Below are positions 15,203-24,700 of a stretch of DNA of 64,000 bases, piece by piece. The stretch is from Algivirga pacifica. GTDB lineage: Bacteria > Bacteroidota > Bacteroidia > Cytophagales > Flammeovirgaceae. The translations under genes and the position numbers were made by a program. Every line of letters begins with the position of its first letter. Positions within the stretch are counted from its first letter, which is position 1. The notes under the pieces were generated by a model. It did no database searches, had not been told where the DNA came from, and saw only the letters and a program-made list of their open reading frames with translations. Location: the NCBI RefSeq assembly GCF_039543525.1, contig NZ_BAABJX010000017.1:1-64000 (forward strand). The letters run 5' to 3'.

Positions 15203-15958
15203 TTATGGGAGTTGATATTCCATGATGCGAGGTTGCTTATTCTTTTCTAATCGTGGTCGTCCTTGGGCATCCATGACAATAGGGAAGGAGGATAAGTCCA
15301 GGGCATAGATAATACCTTTTTCAAATACTTTTTTGTTACTGATTTTATCGGTAGGGATAAACTTACCATGCTTATTGATATAGCCCATTTCTATTTTTCC
15401 TTCTCCTAAAGGGATATGTTTTCCCAAGTCTCCTTCAAGGAATAGAACGTCATGAATTCGGAAGGCAATACGATAAGGACTGTCAAATGTTCGGTTCCAC
15501 CAGACATACCCAGCCGCTCCCTCTGGAGTGAAAGTCAACGTCCATGTATCTTTATGGGCTGTGTTCTCGTAGGTTTTAACTTCCATCTGATAACCATCAA
15601 AGCCAGAAGACATCACATAGTAGGTACCTTGAGGGAGGTGTAAAGAAAGATTGCTGAGTTGCCCAAAGGTGGCAATTGTATTGACTTGGGTGGCTAGGTT
15701 GAAATTGAGATCATAGATGGACAGGCTTCCGTTGACTTCTACATTGCGCATGATTTCTTCCGGTACAGGAGGTGTCGTACGGAAGTTGGAAGTGGCTGCC
15801 TTTTCTTCTGGAGTTAGTGTCATACGTCCTTGAACAGCTATAGCTCCCCAAGCCGTTTCACTCTGGCGACTGTCGTCCAGATGAATGAGCAACTCATTCT
15901 GACAGGAACCGAGTAGTAATCCGATTACTAAGAATATACTGAGATAAGATCGTTTCAT
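15203..15958 (-). CDS. Lipoprotein of unknown function, paralogue A
   Basis: The start at 15958 (MKRSYLSIF) gives 251 residues with lipobox LLLGSC (Cys near 19); the longer frame to 15982 adds eight residues before the signal. The body is beta-rich. It shares with the next gene an ordered series of motifs: NGSLSIYD, LPQGTYYVMSSGFDGYQ, GYVWWNRTFD, LGKHIPLGEGKIEMGYIN. No known domain is recognised; the layout resembles surface-exposed beta-sandwich lipoproteins. It lies 104 bp from its paralogue and is probably in one transcript with it. Confidence 0.75.
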   Translation of the reverse strand: MKRSYLSIFLVIGLLLGSCQNELLIHLDDSRQSETAWGAIAVQGRMTLTPEEKAATSNFRTTPPVPEEIMRNVEVNGSLSIYDLNFNLATQVNTIATFGQLSNLSLHLPQGTYYVMSSGFDGYQMEVKTYENTAHKDTWTLTFTPEGAAGYVWWNRTFDSPYRIAFRIHDVLFLEGDLGKHIPLGEGKIEMGYINKHGKFIPTDKISNKKVFEKGIIYALDLSSFPIVMDAQGRPRLEKNKQPRIMEYQLP

Positions 15959-16061
15959 CTTCTGTATTAATGCTCCAATCATACTTGTAATAAAAGACGC
16001 ATAATAGGTGACTGTATTTTACAGTCACCTATTATGGTATAACCTATCTGAAGGAAAGGAA

Positions 16062-16868
16062 TTAGTCTAGAACAACCCATTCAATTTCATACTCCAGGAT
16101 ATAGTCAAATCCGAGATCACCACTTACGTTTGGTTTACCATCAGGGTCCACCATGATTTCTAGGGCATCGATATTGATACCGACAATTTTAGCCACCTCA
16201 AAAGGATAGTTTTCTTTAAGGAGGTAAGTAGCAACAAAGTCTCCGGCATCATTGAGGTAACCTAGTTCAATGTTTTTTTCACCCGCTGGAAGCATTTTAC
16301 CAATGTTTCCTTCTTTCTCATTGAATACAGTATCCCCCATTTTTACTGCTACCGTACGTTCCGTGTCAATGGTAGCATTCCACCAAACAAATCCACCGGA
16401 CATTGTTGGAACAAAACGCAAGGTGGCAATGGTATTGTCCTTGTCGAAAGTAAAGTCCAACGAGCTATCTTCATAACCATTAAAATTAGTGGTTTCTATT
16501 CGATAGTCTCCGTAAGGAAGTGTTGTGACAATGTTGGCAATGGCATCAAAAGTACGTACCGGAGCACTAAAGACATTCACCCCTGAGGCTGTATGAATGA
16601 TGCTCAAGGTACCATTGACCTCTGTGTTTTTAAAGACCTCTTCAATAGAAGGTGCCCCTTCCACATTAGCGGTAGAAGTGGTGCGAAGTTGAGAAGAAGC
16701 TACTCTTTGGTTACTATTCGTCCCAATTGTACTTCTAAAGGTAAGTACCCCGCTTGCTGCACTGTCTGGGTTGTTAGGATCTTGCCCATCCACAATAGTG
16801 ATGTGGTTTTCGGTACAAGAAACCATTGCAATACTCAACGCCAACAGTAAATAAAATACCTTTTTCAT
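16062..16868 (-). CDS. Lipoprotein of unknown function, paralogue B
   Basis: The 268-residue protein has a signal peptide and lipobox AMVSC (Cys18). Motifs shared in order with the downstream gene are NGTLSIIH, LPYGDYRIETTNFNGYE, GFVWWNATID and IGKMLPAGEKNIELGYLND. The N-terminal linker is Asn/Ser/Thr-rich. The pair probably arose by tandem duplication followed by strong divergence, with the WW-containing core best preserved. The ligand is unknown. Confidence 0.78.
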   Translation of the reverse strand: MKKVFYLLLALSIAMVSCTENHITIVDGQDPNNPDSAASGVLTFRSTIGTNSNQRVASSQLRTTSTANVEGAPSIEEVFKNTEVNGTLSIIHTASGVNVFSAPVRTFDAIANIVTTLPYGDYRIETTNFNGYEDSSLDFTFDKDNTIATLRFVPTMSGGFVWWNATIDTERTVAVKMGDTVFNEKEGNIGKMLPAGEKNIELGYLNDAGDFVATYLLKENYPFEVAKIVGINIDALEIMVDPDGKPNVSGDLGFDYILEYEIEWVVLD

Positions 16869-17295
16869 TTAGAGCTTATTAAAGTGTTAACTAATAGAAA
16901 GTTTATTCCCTCGGGTAGACCGGTGGAAGTCATACAAAAGTAAGGTTTAGGACAATTCGAGAATGTGAACCCCTTCTAATGGATTTAAATAATTCTAAAT
17001 TAAGTCCTATATAATCAGTGAGTTGTCCTGTGTTTAGTTTGCTCTGTACAATGATTGCTGAATAAATGTTATTAAGAGGGGAGTACATGGGACTTTATGA
17101 GGAAGGGTAGTGTTTTCTAACGTGGACGGGTTCAAATCTTGTCGTCCTTTATGTTATGCAAGAGAGGGCTACATGAAAATTGATCCCGGAAAAATCCTAT
17201 TGAATCTAAAATGTAACATATACGCTTAATTGCAAACCCCTGATTTATTAGGTAGTATTGCGGTTGCTTTGAAGAAAATTAACTGACAAATAGAT
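16869..17295. other. Gene-free interval between divergent lipoprotein and SulP genes
   Basis: The 427 bp are AT-rich, with no long inverted repeat, array or ORF. A stretch at 17124-17147 resembles a tRNA T arm and acceptor strand (GGGTTCAAATCTTG core), but no tRNA body precedes it. Promoters for both flanking genes are presumably here. Confidence 0.5.
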
Positions 17296-18927
17296 ATGTT
17301 CGAATTGATTAAGAAGAAGTCGGCAAACTATAAAGACGACATTCTATCCGGTCTTACGGTGGCCCTTGCTTTGGTACCGGAGGCAGTAGCTTTTGCTTTC
17401 GTGGCAGGGGTAGATCCATTGGTAGGTTTATACGCTGCCTTTATGATTGGATTGATTACTTCTGCTTTTGGTGGACGTCCGGGGATGATTTCTGGTGCGA
17501 CAGGAGCCTTGGCAGTAGTGATGGTATCCTTGGTAAAAGAAGGAAACGAAATGGGTTTGGAAATGGCCAATCCCGTAGAAAATATGGGGCTTTATTACCT
17601 GTTTGCTACGGTGATCCTGATGGGTGGATTACAGATCTTGGCAGGAGTGTTGAAGCTGGGTAAATTTGTTCGTCTGATTCCGCATCCCGTAATGATGGGC
17701 TTTGTAAATGGTCTGGCGATTGTGATCTTCTTGTCACAATTGGGAATGTTTACAGAGGTTAACGATTTGGGCGAAAAAGTATTTTTAGAAGGAAATCAAT
17801 TGTATATTATGATTGGTTTAGTGCTGTTGACGATGGGTATTATGTATTTCTTGCCTAAGTTGACGACTAAACTTCCAGCAGCCTTGACCGCAATTTTTGT
17901 TGTGTCTATGATTGCCATCTTCGGTGGATTAGTAGATACAGAGATGGTCGCTACCGTAGGTTCTTTCATTAAAGATGGAGGAGGACAAGGATTAGAAGGT
18001 GGATTGCCAACCTTCCAGTGGGAGGCATTGAGCCAAGTGCCAATGACTTGGGCTACCTTGAAGTTTATCTTCCCTTATGCCTTGATCTTGGCAGCAATTG
18101 GATTGATTGAGTCGTTGATGACTTTGAACTTGATTGACGAGATCACAGAAACGAGAGGTGATACAAACAGAGAGTGTATGGCGCAAGGTGCAGCCAATAT
18201 CGTAACCGGTCTTTTCGGTGGTATGGGTGGATGTGCCATGATTGGACAGTCAATGATTAATATCAACTCTGGAGGTAGAACGAGGGTTTCAGGAATTGTA
18301 GCGGCGGTGACGTTGCTCATGTTTATCTTGTTTGCAGCCCCGTATATTGAGATGATTCCAATTGCGGCTTTGGTAGGAGTAATGTTTATGGTAGTGATCG
18401 GTACGTTTGCATGGTCAAGTTTCCGTGTCCTTCGCAAGATTCCTATGCACGATGCTTTGGTGTTGATCCTGGTATCTTCATTGACAGTCGTATTTGATTT
18501 GGCCATTGCGGTACTGGCAGGGGTAGTACTTTCTGCCTTAGTATTTGCTTGGGAAAATGCAAAGCGTATCCGTGCCCGTAAGAAGGTAAAAGAAGATGGA
18601 ACGAAAGTTTACGAGATTTGGGGACCATTGTTCTTCGGTTCGATCTCTGCGTTTAACAGTAAGTTCGATGTAAAGAACGACCCAGAGCGTGTGGAGATTG
18701 ACTTCATAGAATCTCGCGTATGGGATCACTCTGGTATTGAGGCGATCATCAGCATCGTGCAGAAGTACGAGAAATTAGGGAAAACGGTGAAACTTCGTCA
18801 TCTAAGTGAAGAGTGCCAGACCCTATTGAAAAAAGCAAATTACAGCAAAGACTTACACGCCGTGATTGAACACGATGTGGAAGATCCTCGTTACCATATG
18901 GTCGGTGATCACAAGACTTTTGCGTAA
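17296..18927 (+). CDS. SulP-family anion transporter with STAS domain
   Basis: The 543-residue protein has about 10-12 membrane segments. The SulP signature is at the N-terminus (LSGLTVALALVPEAVAFAFV, 19-38, then GVDPLVGLYAAF). A C-terminal STAS domain (about 435-530) contains IEAIISIVQKYEKLGKTVKLRHL. Family members move sulfate, bicarbonate or other anions, usually with H+ or Na+. The sequence alone does not settle the substrate; BicA-like bicarbonate/Na+ symport and sulfate uptake are both possible. Monocistronic with a strong terminator. Confidence 0.93.
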   Translation: MFELIKKKSANYKDDILSGLTVALALVPEAVAFAFVAGVDPLVGLYAAFMIGLITSAFGGRPGMISGATGALAVVMVSLVKEGNEMGLEMANPVENMGLYYLFATVILMGGLQILAGVLKLGKFVRLIPHPVMMGFVNGLAIVIFLSQLGMFTEVNDLGEKVFLEGNQLYIMIGLVLLTMGIMYFLPKLTTKLPAALTAIFVVSMIAIFGGLVDTEMVATVGSFIKDGGGQGLEGGLPTFQWEALSQVPMTWATLKFIFPYALILAAIGLIESLMTLNLIDEITETRGDTNRECMAQGAANIVTGLFGGMGGCAMIGQSMININSGGRTRVSGIVAAVTLLMFILFAAPYIEMIPIAALVGVMFMVVIGTFAWSSFRVLRKIPMHDALVLILVSSLTVVFDLAIAVLAGVVLSALVFAWENAKRIRARKKVKEDGTKVYEIWGPLFFGSISAFNSKFDVKNDPERVEIDFIESRVWDHSGIEAIISIVQKYEKLGKTVKLRHLSEECQTLLKKANYSKDLHAVIEHDVEDPRYHMVGDHKTFA

Positions 18928-18992
18928 AAGATATAGAACGATTTTTATTCAGTCATGGCCCGGTTGGGCTATGCATTCAGCTTAATTAAAAT

Positions 18993-19020
18993 CCTGCTCC
19001 TATGGGGCAGGTTTTTTTTT
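18993..19020 (+). terminator. Intrinsic terminator of the SulP gene
   Basis: CCTGCTCC and GGGGCAGG form an 8-bp stem with one G-T pair, followed by ten Ts. Confidence 0.9.
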
Positions 19021-19041
19021 GCCCCGGGCGGTGCCCGGGGC
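19021..19041. repeat. CCCCGGGC palindrome, copy 1
   Basis: GCCCCGGGC-GGT-GCCCGGGGC is a perfect 9-bp hairpin with a 3-nt loop, starting at the last T of the SulP terminator. Its all-GC stems contrast sharply with the AT-rich surroundings. Confidence 0.9.
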
Positions 19042-19280
19042 TATTGGCGCTTCGCTGGTTATAGAACAGCTTCACTTCGCTCGTGTGGGGCCGTCCAAAC
19101 ATCGTTTGTTCCGCTAAATCTACGACCAGTAAGGAGCAGAGCTCCGGGCAATGCCTGGATAAAAAAAGACCTAGAGGCACTTCAAAGAAGTGCCTCTAGG
19201 CCTCAACTAAACACCATCAACGAGCGATGGTATTCCCAACCCCCGGGCGGAACTCCAATTGCCCCGGGCACCGCCCGGGG
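19042..19280. repeat. Mosaic of hairpins and GC-rich modules
   Basis: It contains a perfect 14-bp hairpin (CCTAGAGGCACTTC at 19170-19183 with its complement at 19187-19200), CTTCGCTCG and CCTCAACTAAAC motifs of the mosaic family, an incomplete CCCCCGGGCGG module (about 19241) and a complete GCCCCGGGC-ACC-GCCCGGGGC hairpin (19261-19281) that abuts the stop of the next gene. No plausible gene. Confidence 0.75.
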
Positions 19281-20507
19281 CTAAGGATTCAATAATTTTA
19301 TCGTCTCCTGCTTCGTAGCCGAAATAATCTTTAGTACCGACATTCCTTTACTAATCTGATCCGCAGGAATCTGCAGACGAGTATACCCTCCTTTCAGTGA
19401 TAGACGACGCTCATACGTCACCTGCCCTTGGGTATTGACCAAGACCATGTAGATCTGCTGCGTAATAGGGTTATAAAGCTGAAGCTCCATATCCTGTCCT
19501 CGTAGTGGATTGCCAGAGTAGTTGTCTACCGAGAAGGTCCTCTGTGTAGCAGCAGGATTGACCACCATATTATAGTACTCAAATTTCCCATCAATATCGA
19601 CTTGTTTCAGGCGGTAGTAGACGAGTCCTTTAGGGGCTTGAGCATCCACAAAACGATAGTCTTGCCCATTCTGAGTGCCTTCTCCACGTCCTTCAATAGC
19701 ATCTTCGATGACCGTATAGCTTTTTCCATCAATAGAACGCTGTACCTCAAAGAAGTCATTGTTCTCTTCTGAAGTGGTTGACCACTCCAGAACGATCCCT
19801 TCCCCTTGACGGGAGGCGGTGAAGTAGGCCATTTCTACGGGGAGGGCGCCTGAAGTATCAAAGATATCATTTACAGCATCAATAATATCGCCTAGAGGGT
19901 CATCTGGAATGTCATCAATTCCTTTGTCACTTCCTGTTTGTGTAGAAAGATCATCATTTCTTTGAGTGAAATTATCATCGTCGTCAGCGTATAATTCCCC
20001 TGTTCCAGTGTTTAGAGCAGTTCCCGAAAGTTCACCTCCTACGACCATTTCTCCTCCGTCGTTATTAAAGTCATTCCCGTTCAGTTCGGCATCGCCATAG
20101 ACAATAACATTACCACCATTGGAAAATATAGTATTTGTACCATCAGTACTGAAATTACCTAAGACGATAATAGTACCATTATTTGTGAAAATGTTTGGAT
20201 TCAAAAAAAAGCCATTATTTAATTCAAAATTACCAGTAACGATAAGTATTCCGTTATTAGTAATAGAACTGGCATCTGGTGTACTTCCATTTATAGTGAA
20301 GTCACCATTAACAACATTGTATTCACCATTTTGAATTTTTTCAGCAATAGTTGTACCTGATCCAGCAATACTTGCAAAGGTATGATCATATCCCTCGGTA
20401 GGGTTAGCATCAGTATAAGTCGTCTGCCCCCAGCACAAACTCCCTCCAAACAGTAATCCTATCAAAATAGATTTCTGCAGTAAAAAGGTAACAGTAGATG
20501 TTTTCAT
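19281..20507 (-). CDS. Secreted protein, probable type IX secretion cargo
   Basis: The start at 20507 (MKTSTVTFLLQKS) gives 408 residues with a signal peptide ending near CWGQ; the longer frame to 20603 adds 32 unrelated residues. Residues 60-200 are Asn/Gly-rich with repeated NNG-x-I-x-V-x-G-x-F/L units suggestive of a beta-helix. An acidic stretch follows, then LPVEMAYFTASRQGEGIVLEW, a segment typical of Bacteroidota T9SS cargo just before the sorting domain. The last 80 residues (KGMSVLKIISATKQETIKLL) resemble a type A C-terminal sorting domain. It should be exported to the surface or medium; function unknown. Confidence 0.75.
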   Translation of the reverse strand: MKTSTVTFLLQKSILIGLLFGGSLCWGQTTYTDANPTEGYDHTFASIAGSGTTIAEKIQNGEYNVVNGDFTINGSTPDASSITNNGILIVTGNFELNNGFFLNPNIFTNNGTIIVLGNFSTDGTNTIFSNGGNVIVYGDAELNGNDFNNDGGEMVVGGELSGTALNTGTGELYADDDDNFTQRNDDLSTQTGSDKGIDDIPDDPLGDIIDAVNDIFDTSGALPVEMAYFTASRQGEGIVLEWSTTSEENNDFFEVQRSIDGKSYTVIEDAIEGRGEGTQNGQDYRFVDAQAPKGLVYYRLKQVDIDGKFEYYNMVVNPAATQRTFSVDNYSGNPLRGQDMELQLYNPITQQIYMVLVNTQGQVTYERRLSLKGGYTRLQIPADQISKGMSVLKIISATKQETIKLLNP

Positions 20508-20759
20508 ATAGTTATTCGTAAAAGCCCTTATTTTTTGAGAAAAAGCTCTGCTGTGGTGAGTAGCCACGTAGCTACCCCGTATAGATAGAGGTATTTTATA
20601 CATATTTGAATAGAGATATAATTTCAGGGTGATTTGATTGAATTATAGCAATTTTTTTGCCAATATTCCCTAATGAGTATTGTACGTGTAATGAAATTTT
20701 CGGTTTGAAATTATAGAAGAGATCAAATATATAAAAGGAATTCTGGAAGAATTACCTCT

Positions 20760-20801
20760 AACCCCGGGCGCCGCCCGGGGCAATGGCACCGCCCGGGGCG
20801 A
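20760..20801. repeat. CCCCGGGC palindromes, copies 3 and 4
   Basis: CCCCGGGC-GCC-GCCCGGGG (20762-20780) is a perfect hairpin. It is followed by GGCACCGCCCGGGGC, half of another unit. Together with the copies at 19021-19281 they bracket the secreted-protein gene. Confidence 0.85.
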
Positions 20802-20873
20802 TGTATGTTTCCCGCCAAGAATACACTACTCTTACGTACTGTTTATACATATTCTTTCCTATCTTTTTTATTC

Positions 20874-21734
20874 ATGAGAGTTTTATATCTATTGTGTGGG
20901 TGCTTGCTGTGGGCTTGTCAGCATCGGCAGGCTTCCCGGGAGGAATCAGCGCCCTTGGATCAAAAAGAACATGTAGAGTACAATTTGAACTTACCGGACA
21001 ACCGTTGGGATTTACCTCCTATCCTGAAGGAAGTGTCGGGGATTACCTACTGGAAAGGGGGACTGATCTTGGCGGTGCAGGATGAGGAGGGGGAGGTCTA
21101 TGTGTATGATTTGAACCAAAAAAGAGTCGTAGAAGGAGTGATCTTTGGGCGGGCAGAGGACTATGAGGGTATTGCGGTACGGGAGGAGGAGTGTTTTGTA
21201 ATCAATAGTACAGGAGAGCTACATCGTTTTTCCCTGGAGAAGGGGCGGTTAGAAAGTCAGCAGTATATTCTTCCATTTACCCGCAAGAATGATATTGAGG
21301 GACTTTGTTTGGATGCGGCAAAAACGCATTTATTAATACTCCCCAAAGGTGCACCTTCTTTGGAAGGAAAAAAAGGAAAGAAGAGTGTGAGAAAGGTCTA
21401 TCAATGGAATATTGATAAGGAAGTATTAGAGCCAGAGGAACGATTTCGCATCTATTCCAAGCGCTTTGACGATTTGAATCCCGACGCAGACGATAAATTT
21501 GCTCCCTCGGATTTGGCAGTACATCCATTGACCGGGGACTACTATATATTAGCTCATAAAGGAAAGAAGCTGCTAGTTTGTACGGCAGAAGGAGACCCCA
21601 AGGATCTTTATTTACTGGATGAAGCCTTGTTTGAGCAAGCAGAGGGGATTACTTTCTTACCGGATGGTGAGCTGCTGATCAGTAGTGAAGGGAAGTGGGG
21701 CAGAGGGTATATTCTGTCTTTTAAGATGCAATGA
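20874..21734 (+). CDS. SdiA-regulated-like beta-propeller lipoprotein
   Basis: I start it at ATG 20874 (MRVLYLLCGC, 286 residues); the frame is open from 20805, but the extra residues precede the signal. Lipobox LLWAC places the lipid-bearing Cys near residue 15. The body has repeated blades (VSGITYWKGGLILAVQDEEGEVYVYDL, DYEGIAV, DIEGLCLDAAKTHLLIL, PSDLAVHPLTGDYYILAH, AEGITFLPDGELLISSEG) in the style of the SdiA-regulated/esterase-like beta-propeller family. It probably sits in the outer membrane. The gene overlaps no other; the large fusion gene starts 19 bp downstream, so the two are probably one operon. Confidence 0.75.
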   Translation: MRVLYLLCGCLLWACQHRQASREESAPLDQKEHVEYNLNLPDNRWDLPPILKEVSGITYWKGGLILAVQDEEGEVYVYDLNQKRVVEGVIFGRAEDYEGIAVREEECFVINSTGELHRFSLEKGRLESQQYILPFTRKNDIEGLCLDAAKTHLLILPKGAPSLEGKKGKKSVRKVYQWNIDKEVLEPEERFRIYSKRFDDLNPDADDKFAPSDLAVHPLTGDYYILAHKGKKLLVCTAEGDPKDLYLLDEALFEQAEGITFLPDGELLISSEGKWGRGYILSFKMQ

Positions 21735-21753
21735 TGACTCAAAAACAATTACT

Positions 21754-24700
21754 ATGTTCTTAACCTATCGACGGATAGTACTACTATACTTTTTATGTTG
21801 TATGGGGGCTTTTTTGTCCCATCATTACACTTATGCACAGGATCGCCCTCCTGAAACGAAGAAGCAATTTACCTTATTCCTGATTGGAGATACTGGAGAA
21901 GAGGAGGGCTTGCCGATTATTGAGCAACTGGCAAAAATGGCCAACAATAGCAAGACCAATAGTATGGTCGTGTTTTTGGGAGATAATCTATATCCCAAAG
22001 GGCTATATCCGAAGGAACATGAGGACAGGGAAAGAGGTGAGCGTATTTTGGATAGTCAGTTGAGGAATTTTCAGGAATATGTCGGAGAGGTGTATATGAT
22101 TCCCGGTAACCACGATTGGAAGAAAGGGCGTAAGGATGGCTGGGGGCAGGTTATCGAGCAGCAACGTTTCGTGGGTAGTCTAGATATGGATAATCTACAC
22201 TATTACCCTAAAGAAGGATGCCCGGGACCAGAAGAGATTGTATTGAATGATTCCTTGGTCTTACTGTTAATAGATACCCAATGGATGGTACACCCTTGGG
22301 AGAAAGGCAGTGAAGAACCTTGTGGCGCAGAGACAGAGGAGGATGTGATAGCCCAGTTGGAAGACCTTCTCTATAAGCATGAGGATAAGCAGGTGATTGT
22401 GGCGGGACATCATCCGTTGTATACCTATGGTAATCATGGGGGGAAGTTCAGTTGGAAAGAGCATCTCTTTCCGTTGACCGTTGTGAAGCCCTATGCCTAT
22501 CTCCCTTTACCCATTGTTGGGTCTGTATACCCTATTGCTCGAAAGCTAGGGATATCTCCTCAGGATCGCTCCAACTTCAGGTATAAGTATATGATACAGC
22601 AATTCAAAAAATGCTTTCAGAAGCATGGGCGGATCGTTTATGTTTCCGGACATGAGCATGCATTGCAGTATGTTCCCAGAGAAAAATGGCATCAGGTGGT
22701 GAGTGGGGCAGGAAGTAAAGCTTCTTATGTCCGTCGAGGAGTCAAGAAGGTATTTGCCTTGGACGAAAAGGGATTTGCTACCCTGAGTATGTATCAAGGG
22801 GGAGAAGTATGGGCGGACTATTTCGTCGTGAAGGAGGGAGAAACTCCTCGTTTGGTGTATACAGTCAGGTTATATGAGAAATTGCCTTTACCAAAAAAAG
22901 AGCCCAGAAAGGAAAGGGACTTCCCAGATTCGGTAACCGTGTTGGCCAGTACACAATATGAGGCCGGAACCACTAAACGGAAATTCTTTGGAGATAATTA
23001 TAGGGAAGTATGGAATACTCCCGTGAAGGTGCCCGTTTTTGACCTAGCTAGAGAGAAGGGAGGATTACAGATCGTAAAGAGAGGTGGGGGCATGCAGACC
23101 AAATCGTTACGTTTGCAAGCTGCCAATGGAAAACAGTATGTATTGCGCTCCATTGAGAAGTATCCCTATAAGGCAATTCCTGGGTTTTTAAGACAAACAG
23201 TAGCCGAAGAGGTCGTGACTGATCAGATCTCGGCATCCCATCCTTATGCGGCATTTGTACTTCCTCCTATGGCAAGGGCAGCGGGAGTTTATCATACCAA
23301 TCCCAAGTTGTTTTATTTACCTGATGATCCTCTTTTGGGAGAGTTTCGTCGTGATTTTGGAGGGCAGTTATATCTTTTTGAGGAACGGCCGGATGATGAT
23401 TGGCGTGAAGCAGATTATTTTGGGAACTCCAAGAAAATACAAAGTACCCGAAAGGTCCTGGAGAAGCTGCAGGAGGACAATGATAATCATGTCGATCAGT
23501 TGTTCGTCTTACGAAATAGGTTGTTTGATATGATTATTGGTGATTGGGATCGTCACGATGATCAATGGAGATGGGCTTCTTTTAAGGAGAAGAAGGGAAA
23601 GCTATACCGTCCTATTCCAAGGGATAGGGATCAGGCTTTTTTTGTGAACGAGGGGATTATTCCAAGTTTAGCCTCTCAGAAGTGGGCACTTCCCAAGATT
23701 GAAGGTTTTGCCATGGTGATCAAATGGCCGGCAGGGTTTAATACCAATGCCCGTTTCTTTGACCGTAGTTTCTTGCAGGAGCCTGATCGTCAAGACTGGT
23801 TGAATATGGCCGATACCTTGCAGCAATTATTGTCGGATAGTGTGATAGAGCAAAGTATTGGAGAGTGGCCGGATTCGGTATACGCTCATTCAGGTAAGGA
23901 TGTGATCCGTAAACTGAAAAGTAGAAGAGATCGTATCCATGCCTACGCCAAGGACTATTATCTCAGTCTTTCCAAAGAAGTAGATGTGGTAGGCTCCGAT
24001 AAGCAAGAGTTGTTTGAGTTACAGCGTTATCGAAATAATGACCTGGAGGTGAAGGTTCGAAAAATCAGTAAGTCCGGAAAAACCGATAAGGTCATTTATC
24101 ATCGAACATTTACCAGGGAGGAAACCAAAGAGGTACGCCTATATGGGTTGGGAGGAGAAGATGTCTTTCAACTTAAGGGAAATTCTCAGAATGGAATAAA
24201 AGTGAGGGTTATAGGAGGTGAAGGGAAGGACAAGATCATTGATGATAGTAATGATGGTCGTTTATTTAAACGAGGAGTGTTGGTCTATGACGAGAAAAAG
24301 AACACAGAACTTACTAAAGGAACAGATACTCGATCATTATTGAGTAATAACCCCACAGTGAATGCATATGACCGAAAAGCATTTAAATACAATACCACTA
24401 TTCCATTGGTATTTGCAGGGTTTAACCAAGTGGATAAGTTAATTATGGGAGGGGGTTTTCTGGCGACCCGATATGCTTTTCGGAAGGATCCATTTTCTTC
24501 TAAGCATCTTTTGATGGGAGGGATTTCGCCTTTTACGGCAGGGAATCGTTTGATCTATCAGGGAGACTTTACAGAGCTTTTTGGACCTTTTGGAGTGGAC
24601 GTACGTTTGGATGCTAACTTCCCAACTTATGTGAGTACCTTTGCAGGTTTGGGGAATGAAAATGAATATAGCGATGTCAATGACATCTTCTATCAACTTA

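Noticed and set aside
17121..17150. tRNA gene fragment
   Set aside because: The GGGTTCAAATCTTG core looks like a T arm and acceptor strand, but no anticodon or D arm precedes it; it may be chance or an old integration remnant.
18075..18506. 143-residue ORF antisense to the SulP gene
   Set aside because: Mirror frame of a strongly coding membrane protein.
20783..21085. 100-residue ORF overlapping the SdiA-regulated-like gene start
   Set aside because: Alternative frame of the signal and first blades of the lipoprotein; begins in the GC-rich repeat.
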